From assembly GCA_025963345.1 (NCBI GenBank), contig JAOPUS010000048.1, positions 1-7,619 on the forward strand: DNA of 7,619 nt, written 5' to 3'. The position numbers and the translations under genes are program-made. The stretch's first letter is position 1; each line of letters starts with the position of its first letter. Source of the stretch: Blastococcus sp. (GTDB taxonomy: Bacteria > Actinomycetota > Actinomycetes > Mycobacteriales > Geodermatophilaceae). Under the pieces are notes generated by a model. It saw nothing but the letters and a program-made list of their open reading frames with translations. It was not told the DNA's origin and ran no database searches. Below are positions 1 through 5,379 of the stretch, one piece after another.

Positions 1-150
1 CTGCGTCACGGACAGGACGGCGATGGTCGGACCACCGATTCAGGTGGATGAATGCCGCGCAGTGGGCACAGCGGCCTGGACGTCGGACCGACTTGTGGGG
101 AGACCCTGCCACTTGACCCGAAGGTGCGGGTGGGAGCCCGGGCCAGCGAC
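1..150. other. Left edge without recognisable gene
   Basis: No reading frame here gives a protein I recognise. On the plus strand a short frame open from the left edge closes at a TGA at 49-51, so the tail of an upstream plus-strand gene is possible, but third positions of those codons are not clearly GC-rich. The minus-strand frame open across 6-419 runs straight through the repeated element and its hairpins. I regard it as a chance open frame of GC-rich DNA. Confidence 0.4.
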
Positions 151-315
151 CGTGTGAACAGACCGCGATCTTGATGTGAGCTGTCCGATGATGATCGACA
201 ACGACCTTGTGACCTCGGGGTTCCCATTGCGGGGAGAACCCCACTTCGCAGGTGAAGCACCCGTTCCACCACGTAGGGCCCGGTCAGCCGACCGGGCCCT
301 ACGTGCGTTCGCGCC
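151..315 (+). repeat. Structured intergenic element, copy 1 (possible small RNA)
   Basis: This 165-bp stretch recurs in the same orientation at 1791-1949. Similarity begins abruptly at 151 (CGTGTGAA) and fades after the distal hairpin near 315. The first 30 bases align without gaps, with most bases identical. The middle aligns with small shifts, and the copies differ by an 8-base length change in the linker before the distal hairpin. Two stem-loops are visible: a 7-bp stem (217-223 with 236-242) and a perfect 15-bp stem (270-284 with 291-305). This order, 5' segment then small hairpin then strong GC-rich hairpin, is the usual shape of a bacterial small RNA or a leader ending in an intrinsic terminator. 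No gene follows on the plus strand, so a leader role is hard to see for this copy. It matches no riboswitch class I can name. The strand is inferred mainly from copy 2. Confidence 0.6.
270..305 (+). terminator. Perfect 15-bp hairpin, terminator-like
   Basis: Arms 270-284 and 291-305 are perfect reverse complements (CACGTAGGGCCCGGT and its complement) around the loop CAGCCG. C285 and G290 could add a sixteenth pair. No T-run follows on either strand, as is common for GC-rich actinobacterial terminators. It could end a plus-strand transcript starting in the repeated element. Read from the other strand, it could end the DUF808 transcript, whose stop codon is about 130 bases away. Confidence 0.6.
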
Positions 316-435
316 TTCCGGCGGTCGCGATCCATGCCAGACGGGCCCTGCGCTGAGGAGCGCGGCCGGACGGGCAACGGTCCTGCATCGACAGTCCGGC
401 GGCGCAGCGCCGAGCTCACCGGCGGGCTGGGTCAG
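316..435. other. Gap between repeat copy 1 and the DUF808 stop
   Basis: I see no gene or strong secondary structure here. It contains an inverted match (about 323-335) to the GGATCGCGA core at the start of the element. That core is palindromic and of common composition in such DNA, so little weight should be put on it. Confidence 0.3.
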
Positions 436-1392
436 CTACCGCGACGTGGTCTCGCTCGTGGGGTGGGCCTTGCGCCGGTGGATCGTGAGGCTCATGACGA
501 CCACGACCGCGGCGCCGACGACGAGCCCGATCAGGGCGCTGGCCAGCGTGTTGACGAGCCAGCCCACGACCGAGCCGAGGGCTCCGGTGGCCGCCTTCGC
601 CGCCTCCTCCAGGTGGTGCACGGCGTCGTACAGGATGGTGAGCCCCAGTTCGTCGGTGCCCACCAGCAGGATGTGACCGCCGACCCACAGCATCGCGGCG
701 GTCCCGACCACGGTGAGGGCGGTGAGCAGCCGCGGCATCGCCTTCACCAGTCCGCGGCCGAACCGGGCCACGCCCTTCCTGGGGAGCTCGGCCAAGCGCA
801 GGCCGACGTCGTCCATCTTCACGATGAGGCCGACGAAGCCGTACACCAGGACGGTGATGCCGAGCGCGACGACCGCCAGGATCACCGCCCGGGACACGAA
901 CGGCTGATCGACCACCTCGTTCAGCGAGATGACCATGATCTCCGCCGACAGGATGAAGTCGGTGCGCACGGCTCCGGACACGACGGTGTCCTCATCCGGG
1001 AGCGCCTCCTCACCCGTTGCGTCGGCGTCGTGGTGACCGCCGAGCTTGGCCCACACCTTCTCCGCGCCCTCGTAGCACAGGTAGGCGCCGCCGAGCATGA
1101 GGATCGGCGTGAGCAGAGCCGGCACGAACTGGCTGAGCAGCAGCACCGCGGGCAGAAGGATGAGCAGCTTGTTGCGCAGCGACCCGACGGCGATGCGCCG
1201 GATGATCGGCAGCTCGCGCTCGGCAGCCAGGCCACGCACGTACTGCGGCGTGACGGCGGCGTCGTCGACAACGACACCGGCAGCCTTCGCGCTGGCTCGT
1301 GCAGCAGCGACCCCGATGTCATCGACAGAGGCGGCGGCGGCACGCGCCAGCACCGCCACGTCGTCGAACAGAGCTACCAGTCCACCGCTCAA
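436..1392 (-). CDS. DUF808 (YedI-type) inner-membrane protein
   Basis: The predicted protein has 318 residues, close to the usual length of about 300 for the DUF808 family, whose Escherichia coli member is YedI. Its biochemical function is unknown. Family hallmarks are clear: the N-terminal segment MSGGLVALFDDVA; the Asp-rich repeat region to about residue 45; ERELP at 58-62; GAYLCYEGAEKV at 102-113; GAVRTDFILSAEI near 140-152; and VKMDDVG near 191-197. Hydrophobic, probably membrane-spanning stretches lie near 74-105, 168-192, 221-245 and 275-302, with a charged C-terminal tail. I chose the TTG start at 1392-1390, not the in-frame GTG at 1419-1417. A good ribosome-binding site (GGAAGGA) sits 7 bases before the TTG, and family members typically begin MSGGL. 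The gene lies alone between the two copies of the repeated element and converges on copy 1. Identification is secure; the role is not known. Confidence 0.93.
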   Translation of the reverse strand: MSGGLVALFDDVAVLARAAAASVDDIGVAAARASAKAAGVVVDDAAVTPQYVRGLAAERELPIIRRIAVGSLRNKLLILLPAVLLLSQFVPALLTPILMLGGAYLCYEGAEKVWAKLGGHHDADATGEEALPDEDTVVSGAVRTDFILSAEIMVISLNEVVDQPFVSRAVILAVVALGITVLVYGFVGLIVKMDDVGLRLAELPRKGVARFGRGLVKAMPRLLTALTVVGTAAMLWVGGHILLVGTDELGLTILYDAVHHLEEAAKAATGALGSVVGWLVNTLASALIGLVVGAAVVVVMSLTIHRRKAHPTSETTSR

Positions 1393-1399
1393 GGGAAAG

Positions 1400-1406
1400 T
1401 CCTTCC
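1400..1406 (-). promoter_or_regulatory. Ribosome-binding site that sets the TTG start of the DUF808 gene
   Basis: On the minus strand GGAAGGA is followed by 7 bases and then TTG. The site lies inside the extra N-terminal codons implied by the GTG at 1419, so it argues for the shorter protein. Confidence 0.7.
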
Positions 1407-1525
1407 AGTCCGTCGGCACGTGTGTGCTGTCTCAGTGATGTTGGTCTGCGGGGCCCTACCGTGCGCGGGCGCCGCGCCCGGCTCGCCCGACGTTCCCCGG
1501 CGGTGGTACCCGCCCGGGGCAGCAC

Positions 1526-1635
1526 TTACTTGTTGCGGCCCCACCCGGCGCTTGGCGATGAACCCGCCGATCGTGGCGGCTGGCTGCGGCCACGACCATC
1601 CATGCGGGCACCCAGGTGCCGGTGTAGGGCAGCAT
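1526..1635 (-). pseudogene. Tiny single-helix membrane protein, apparently frameshifted twice
   Basis: On the minus strand an ATG at 1635-1633 follows a strong ribosome-binding site, GAGGAG (1642-1647), at a 6-base gap. The first frame reads MLPYTGTWVPAWMVVAAA, then turns into Arg/His-rich sequence. Skipping one base in the GCAGCCAGCCGCC run restores a membrane-like continuation, ATIGGFIAKRR. Skipping one more base in CGGGTGG gives WGRNK and a TAA at 1528-1526. The combined product would have about 35 residues: one hydrophobic helix and a basic C-terminus, a typical small membrane protein. Without corrections, the frame from 1635 runs to a TAG at 1456 (59 residues) with an implausible Arg/Pro-rich tail. 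The LPYTG near the start resembles a sortase motif but is at the wrong end. Two one-base insertions may mean a decayed gene or sequencing errors. I know no named family for it. Confidence 0.4.
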
Positions 1636-1790
1636 CGTCGGCTCCTCAGCAGCGACCGGCACGACCGGAATCCGCCGGGACGGTGAGCGCCCCGCGCTCC
1701 TCCGCCCTGGCGGACGCACCCATCGCTGAGTGTCGCTCGCTGGCATCTTCATTGCCGACCCGCCGTTGTTCATGTGGTCTCGCCCCGACG
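1636..1790. other. Region upstream of the small minus-strand ORF
   Basis: The only feature I can support is the GAGGAG ribosome-binding site at 1642-1647, read on the minus strand for the ATG at 1635. No clear -10/-35 pair is visible on either strand. Because genes diverge from here, with the oxidoreductase to the right and the small ORF and DUF808 gene to the left, promoters for both directions probably lie within about 1640-1850. Confidence 0.3.
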
Positions 1791-1949
1791 CGTGTGAATG
1801 GATCGCGATCTTGATGTGACGGCCGGATGGACAAGATCCACTACGACCTTTACCTCCGGAGTCCCATTTCGGGGAGAATCCCACCCCCTGCAGCACCCCT
1901 CCACGTGGGGCCCGGTCAGCCGACGGGGCCCTACGTGCGTTTGCGCGCC
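1791..1949 (+). repeat. Structured intergenic element, copy 2, in front of the oxidoreductase gene
   Basis: This is the second copy of the element at 151-315. The first 30 bases and the region around GGGGAGAA (1871-1878) align at a constant offset of 1640. The distal hairpin is shifted by 8 bases through a shorter linker. The proximal stem (1857-1863 with 1876-1882) is weaker here, with two mismatched positions, but it holds an A-T pair (1860/1879) where copy 1 has G-C (220/239), a paired change. The distal stem (1902-1916 with 1923-1937) keeps 14 of 15 pairs. One of these is a G-T that would be a G-U wobble only in plus-strand RNA, mildly favouring plus-strand transcription. The hairpin ends 38 bases before the start codon of the next gene, so this copy could be a 5'-leader regulator or a separate small RNA. 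Confidence 0.6.
1902..1937 (+). terminator. Distal hairpin of repeat copy 2 (terminator or attenuator)
   Basis: Arms 1902-1916 and 1923-1937 enclose the same CAGCCG loop as in copy 1. They pair at 14 of 15 positions, counting one G-U, with a single G-G mismatch. There is no T-run after it. Being upstream of and co-directional with the oxidoreductase gene, it would act as an attenuator if transcription starts before it. Confidence 0.45.
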
Positions 1950-1963
1950 GCTGCGGCGGCGCG
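1944..1963 (+). promoter_or_regulatory. Short hairpin abutting the ribosome-binding site
   Basis: An 8-bp perfect stem, CGCGCCGC (1944-1951) with GCGGCGCG (1956-1963), encloses the loop TGCG. It ends immediately before GGAGGG (1964-1969), the ribosome-binding site 6 bases ahead of the ATG at 1976. Its position could influence ribosome access. Short GC-only stems are frequent in such DNA, so this is tentative. Confidence 0.35.
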
Positions 1964-1975
1964 GGAGGGTGTCGG

Positions 1976-2953
1976 ATGCGCGCAGCGTGGTACGACCGGC
2001 AGGGCCCCGCGGCCGAGGTGCTCCAGGTCAGCGAGCTGCCGGAGCCCGAGCCGGGCCCGCGCGAGGTGCGGGTCCGGCTGCGGCTGTCCGGGGTCAACCC
2101 GGGCGACACCAAGAAGCGCGGCGGATGGCTGGGCAGCCCGATGGCCTACCCGCGCATCGTTCCGCACAGCGATGGCGCCGGCGTCGTCGAGTCGGTCGGC
2201 GACGGGGTCGACCCCGGGCGCATCGGCGAGCGGGTGTGGGTCTGGGGCGCGCAGTCCTACCGGCCGTCCGGCACGGCGGCGGAGTTCACCGTGGTCCCGG
2301 CTGACCACGCCGTCGAGCTGCCGGACGGGGTCAGTGACGAGGTCGGCGCCTGCCTGGGCATCCCGGGCATCACCGCGCACCGCGCGGTCTTCAGCGACGG
2401 TCCGGTCACCGACACCAGCGTGCTGGTGCAGGGCGTGCTCGGGGGAGTCGGCTCGCTCGCTGCGCAACTGGCCCGCTGGGGCGGGGCGACCGTGATCGGT
2501 ACGGTTCGCCGCGAAGCCGATCTCGAGCGTGTCGACCGGTCGGTGGTGACGCACGCCGTGGCGCTCGATGCCTCCGATGTGGTCGAGCGGATCCGAGCGC
2601 ACGTCCCGGACGGCGTCGATCGGGTGGTCGAGGTCGCGCTGTCCGACAACGCCGACCTGGACGCAGCCGTGCTCGCCGTCGGCGGGGTGCTGGCCGCGTA
2701 CGCCAGCCGTCGCGATCGGCCCGAGCTCCCGTTCTGGCCCATGCTCTTCGGCAATGTCACGCTGCGCCTGCTCGGCAGCGACGACTTCCCGCCCCACGCC
2801 AAGCAGCAGGCCGCCGCCGACCTGACCGCCGCCGCTCGCGACAAGGCGCTGGCCATCCGGATCGACCAGCCGTTGCCGCTGGACCAGATCGCCGCGGCCC
2901 ACGACCACGTGGATGCCGGTGGCAGCGGCAGGGTCCTGCTCGCCGTCCCCTGA
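1976..2953 (+). CDS. Zinc-independent quinone oxidoreductase-like NADPH-dependent reductase (MDR superfamily)
   Basis: The protein has 325 residues, the normal length of the quinone-oxidoreductase branch of the medium-chain dehydrogenase/reductase superfamily, and is probably a soluble cytoplasmic enzyme. The GroES-like N-terminal domain (about 1-120) carries the family's LSGVNPGDTKKRGG (38-51) and HSDGAGVVESVG (64-75) segments. The Rossmann domain follows, with the nucleotide-binding loop GVLGGVG at 153-159 and a basic GTVRRE after the second strand, consistent with NADPH preference. The C-terminal GGSGRVLL (315-322) is typical. The cysteine/histidine ligands of zinc alcohol dehydrogenases are absent, so reduction of quinones or of activated carbonyl or alkene compounds is more likely than alcohol oxidation. 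The substrate cannot be read from sequence. The ATG at 1976 is supported by GGAGGG 6 bases upstream. It stands as a single-gene unit behind the repeated element and before a terminator. Confidence 0.9.
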   Translation: MRAAWYDRQGPAAEVLQVSELPEPEPGPREVRVRLRLSGVNPGDTKKRGGWLGSPMAYPRIVPHSDGAGVVESVGDGVDPGRIGERVWVWGAQSYRPSGTAAEFTVVPADHAVELPDGVSDEVGACLGIPGITAHRAVFSDGPVTDTSVLVQGVLGGVGSLAAQLARWGGATVIGTVRREADLERVDRSVVTHAVALDASDVVERIRAHVPDGVDRVVEVALSDNADLDAAVLAVGGVLAAYASRRDRPELPFWPMLFGNVTLRLLGSDDFPPHAKQQAAADLTAAARDKALAIRIDQPLPLDQIAAAHDHVDAGGSGRVLLAVP

Positions 2954-3021
2954 CGGCGGCGGCCGTCCCCAGGCGCTACGTCCTCATCCAACTGGCTGTC
3001 GCTTCGGGGATGGGGCAGAAG

Positions 3022-3059
3022 ACAACGAGGGGCCCGACCGGCGGAAGGCCCCTCGTTGT
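3022..3059 (+). terminator. Intrinsic terminator of the oxidoreductase gene
   Basis: A perfect 13-bp stem (ACAACGAGGGGCC at 3022-3034 with its complement at 3047-3059) and a 12-base loop lie about 70 bases after the stop codon at 2953. The following GTGTGTTCCT is moderately T-rich. This is the clearest terminator in the window. Confidence 0.85.
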
Positions 3060-3198
3060 GTGTTCCTGCGTCCAACGGTTCCTGGAGGAGCATTTACCGT
3101 CAGACTTCGATCCCGAGGCACGCGGATGGAACCTGGCGACGGGCACCTATCCCTGATCGGCGCACCGCGAGGTCGCGGAGGTCGAGGAGCTTCTTGGT

Positions 3199-3218
3199 CG
3201 TATGAACAGATCGTGATC
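3199..3218 (+). repeat. Third, partial copy of the element's 5' edge
   Basis: CGTATGAACAGATCGTGATC matches 17 of 20 bases of 151-170, with all three differences being transitions, and 16 of 20 bases of 1791-1810. The rest of the element, including both hairpins, is not present downstream. It could be a shared protein-binding or promoter site, or the remnant of a third copy. Chance similarity is possible for 20 bases. Confidence 0.4.
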
Positions 3219-3374
3219 GTCACCCCGTCGTCGGGCGCGCCCGGGCCACCTCCGGTGGCTTCTGCCGCCACCGCCCGATGGCCGCCTGAGACCTGCGAGG
3301 AACTGCGCGCGTGCGCGGCGGGCCGTGTCCATCGGGAGGGTCGGTGGTTAGGCTCCTGGCCGTGTGCGCGTTGA

Positions 3375-3563
3375 GGCGCTGGTCAGCGCCCGGCAAGGGG
3401 ATGGCCCGGCAGGCGACCGCGCGGAGGCCCTGACGGCCCGCCGAGCGAGCGATCCATCCGCGCGGGGCTGGCCTCGGGCGAGTACTGGGCCGACCTGGAC
3501 GACCGGCGCATCGGCCGGCCGGGGCGCCTCAGATCCCCGTCCGTTGCTGCGCTCGGATGGTGA
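3375..3563 (+). pseudogene. Coding-like fragment without a start codon
   Basis: In the same frame as the downstream kinase, between a TGA at 3372 and a TGA at 3561, the second half reads like real protein with strongly GC-rich third positions: RAGLASGEYWADLDDRRIG, then RPGRL (about 3462-3533). There is no ATG, GTG or TTG codon to start it. The first half reads better in another frame that opens with the GTG at 3364 (VRVEALVSARQGD). A single gene remnant broken by a frameshift would explain this. I do not recognise the family. GC-rich DNA often gives plausible-looking frames by chance. Confidence 0.2.
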
Positions 3564-3575
3564 TCCGAGGGTGCG

Positions 3576-5105
3576 GTGACGGCCGCGATGACTCCCGGAT
3601 TCGCCTGGTGGCACGTGCTGCGGGGCCTGCTCCTGGGCGCGGCGGGGATCGCGACGATCACCGCGGTGATCTTCGGCTTGAAGCAGGTCGTCCCCGTGTC
3701 CGCCCTCGCCGGTCTGTATGTGCTGCCGATCCTGCCGGTCGCGATCGGGTGGGGCGTGTGGCCGGCGCTGATCGTCGCCGTCGGGTCGGGGCTGACGTTC
3801 GACTTCTTCTTCTTCCCTCCGCTGTTCGTTCTCACGCCTACAGACGCCTACATCGTGACGATCATGGTGATCTCGGGGGTGACCGCGATCGTGGTGAGCG
3901 CGTTGGCCGGGCGCGTGCGCCAGCGGGCACGCGAGGCGGAGTCACTGGCCCGGGAAGTTCAGCGGGTCGCCGAGGAGCAGGCCGCGCTGCGCCGGATGGC
4001 GACACTGGTGGCCCGGGCGGCGCCGCCGGAGGAGATCTTCGCGGCGGTCACCGCGGAGGTCGGGCGGGTGCTCTCCGCGGACGTCACGGTCCTGAGCCGG
4101 TACGACCCGGACGGCACGGCCACGATCGTCGACGGGTGGAGCAGCACCGGCGGCGCCGTGCCGGCCCCTGTCGGCAGCCGGTTCCCGCTCGGCGGCCGGA
4201 ACGTGCACACGGTGGTGTTCCACACCCGCCGGTCGGCGCGCGTGGATCGCGCCGAGGCCTCTGGGCCGGCCATCGAAGCCTTCCGGGCCTTGCGTATCCG
4301 CTCGGCCCTCGGCGCTCCGATCATCGTCGCAGGGCAACTGTGGGGCGTCATGATCGTGTTGTCCACCCGCCAGGAGTTCCTGCCGGCGGACATCGAGGCG
4401 CGGCTGGCCGGCTTCACCGAGCTGGTCGCCACCGCCCTCGCCAACGCCGAGGCCCAGGCCGCGCTGACCGCCTCCCGAGCCCGGATCGTGGCCGCCGCCG
4501 ACACCACCCGCCGCCGCATCGAGCGCGATCTGCACGACGGCGCCCAGCAACGCCTGGTCTCCCTCACCCTGCAGCTCCGCGCAGCGCAGGCGGCGATGCC
4601 GTCCGAGGCCGGCGAGTTGACCGAGCAGTTGGACGGCGTGGCATCAGGGCTGACCGGCGTGTTGGAGGAGCTGCGCGAGATCGCCCGCGGCATCCACCCC
4701 GCCGCCCTCGCCGAGGGCGGCTTGCGGCCGGCGTTGAAGACGCTCGCCCGCCGCTCCGCCGTCCCCGTCCGCCTCGACGTCGGCGTCGGCGTCGATGCGC
4801 GGCTGCCCGAGCAGGTCGAGCTCGCCGCCTACTACGTCGTCGCCGAGGCGCTCACCAACACGGCCAAGCACGCCGCCGCCACCGTCGCCGACGTCCAGAT
4901 GGCCGCCGGTGAGGGCGTCCTGCAGGTCTGGGTCCGCGACGACGGACGCGGCGGCGCCGACCTCACCCGCGGCACCGGCCTGGTCGGCCTCACCGACCGC
5001 GTCGAGGCCCTCGGCGGCCGCCTTCGGGTGCACAGCCCAGCCGGCGCAGGCACCACTGTGGAGATCGCACTCCCTCTCACCGACGTGGGCGCGCGGCAGT
5101 CATGA
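3576..5105 (+). CDS. DUF4118-GAF sensor histidine kinase (HisKA_3, NarL/DegS type)
   Basis: This is a 509-residue membrane-bound sensor kinase. Four hydrophobic segments near residues 13-35, 42-58, 61-80 and 91-111 form a KdpD-like DUF4118 module, with its typical FDFFFFPPLFVLTP motif at 75-88. A charged helix, probably a coiled coil (112-145), leads to a GAF domain (about 145-292). The HisKA_3 dimerisation domain follows, with phospho-acceptor His320 in ERDLHDGAQQRL, then a HATPase domain with the N-box EALTNTAKH (Asn428), DDGRGG at 455-460 and the GTGLVGL lid at 466-472. All catalytic motifs are intact. The family phosphorylates LuxR/NarL-type regulators; none is encoded nearby. The GAF ligand cannot be predicted, and I see no heme signature. 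The GTG at 3576 has GAGG 5 bases upstream; an ATG at 3588 is an alternative. No promoter is recognised, and a hairpin terminator follows. Confidence 0.93.
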   Translation: MTAAMTPGFAWWHVLRGLLLGAAGIATITAVIFGLKQVVPVSALAGLYVLPILPVAIGWGVWPALIVAVGSGLTFDFFFFPPLFVLTPTDAYIVTIMVISGVTAIVVSALAGRVRQRAREAESLAREVQRVAEEQAALRRMATLVARAAPPEEIFAAVTAEVGRVLSADVTVLSRYDPDGTATIVDGWSSTGGAVPAPVGSRFPLGGRNVHTVVFHTRRSARVDRAEASGPAIEAFRALRIRSALGAPIIVAGQLWGVMIVLSTRQEFLPADIEARLAGFTELVATALANAEAQAALTASRARIVAAADTTRRRIERDLHDGAQQRLVSLTLQLRAAQAAMPSEAGELTEQLDGVASGLTGVLEELREIARGIHPAALAEGGLRPALKTLARRSAVPVRLDVGVGVDARLPEQVELAAYYVVAEALTNTAKHAAATVADVQMAAGEGVLQVWVRDDGRGGADLTRGTGLVGLTDRVEALGGRLRVHSPAGAGTTVEIALPLTDVGARQS

Positions 5106-5145
5106 CACCGCTGTCTACGCGGAGGTCGGTGCGGGCGTGACGATG

Positions 5146-5172
5146 ACATGCCCCTTCCGGGGAGGGGCATGT
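5146..5172 (+). terminator. Hairpin terminator after the sensor kinase
   Basis: A perfect 10-bp stem, ACATGCCCCT (5146-5155) with AGGGGCATGT (5163-5172), and a 7-base loop lie 40 bases after the kinase stop codon. No T-run follows. Together with the 200-base gap it separates the kinase from the exporter gene. Confidence 0.65.
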
Positions 5173-5302
5173 GCGAGAGCGGCCTCGAGGTCCTGACCGG
5201 GTCGACCCGCGGGATCTCGGCTGGTCACCGGTGAGAGCAGTCCGGGGCAGGCTCTCGCGCGTCCCGCGCTGAGCAGTCATGGGCCTGCAGTGCGCGGGGG
5301 AG

Positions 5303-5319
5303 ATACCCGCACCGGGTAT
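5303..5319. promoter_or_regulatory. 17-bp palindrome resembling a CsoR-family operator
   Basis: ATACCCGCACCGGGTAT is a perfect inverted repeat, with 7-base arms and a 3-base centre, 60 bases before the exporter start. It has the ATACCC-N5-GGGTAT layout that I recall for operators of the CsoR family of copper- and sulfur-responsive repressors, such as the Bacillus copZA site. No CsoR-type gene is in this window, so a binding protein is inferred, not shown. Another repressor, such as a TetR or MarR type, could equally bind a site of this kind. Confidence 0.45.
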
Positions 5320-5368
5320 GTGGGCGACCTCGCAGTGCGGATCCGTGCGGTAGTGGTCACGGACGGCG

Positions 5369-5374
5369 GATAAT
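5369..5374 (+). promoter_or_regulatory. -10-like box positioned for a leaderless transcript
   Basis: GATAAT lies 5 bases before the GTG start at 5380, in an otherwise GC-rich stretch. In actinobacteria transcription usually begins about 6-8 bases after the -10 box, so the mRNA would start at or next to the GTG. No TTGACA-like -35 is seen at the expected distance (about 5346-5351 reads TGCGGT), which is tolerated in these bacteria. The upstream GGCGGA is a poor ribosome-binding site, which fits a leaderless start. Confidence 0.45.
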
Positions 5375-5379
5375 TAGCC

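Larger units (their letters stand above)
3060..3575. other. Long intergenic region before the sensor kinase
   Basis: About 515 bases lack a complete gene I can support. It holds a 20-bp match to the start of the repeated element (3199-3218), a small 6-bp hairpin with a 3-base loop (3245-3259), and a coding-like fragment (3375-3563). A kinase promoter must lie here or further upstream, but no consensus boxes stand out. Confidence 0.5.

Noticed and set aside
323..335. Inverted match to the GGATCGCGATC core downstream of copy 1
   Set aside because: The core is palindromic, and similar TCGCGATC strings occur inside coding sequence elsewhere in the window, so the match carries little information.
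6..419. Minus-strand open frame of 137 codons covering repeat copy 1
   Set aside because: It reads through both stem-loops, and the other copy of the element does not preserve the frame (the linker differs by 8 bases). The protein is Arg/Ser/Pro-rich and resembles no family.
1466..1480. Short GC-only hairpin (6-bp stem, 3-base loop) between the small ORF and the DUF808 gene as a terminator
   Set aside because: The stem is short, and similar stems arise often by chance at this GC content. No supporting T-run or position-specific signal was seen.
1633..1650. LPYTG as a sortase cell-wall-anchoring signal
   Set aside because: The motif lies at the very start of the small ORF, directly after a good ribosome-binding site and ATG. 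A sorting signal would need a long secreted protein before it, and the upstream frame has no signal peptide or plausible domain.
334..1686. Plus-strand open frame of 450 codons opposite the DUF808 gene
   Set aside because: It is antisense to a well-recognised family. Its composition, rich in His, Gln, Asp and Arg, is the usual shadow of a GC-rich gene.
1854..1882. DosR-type (dormancy regulator) binding site in the proximal hairpin
   Set aside because: GGAGTCCC resembles half of the DosR palindrome, but the second half is missing and copy 1 does not conserve it.
3557..4912. Plus-strand open frame of 451 codons overlapping the sensor kinase
   Set aside because: It is an out-of-frame shadow, extremely Arg/Gly-rich. 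The kinase frame carries all the conserved motifs.
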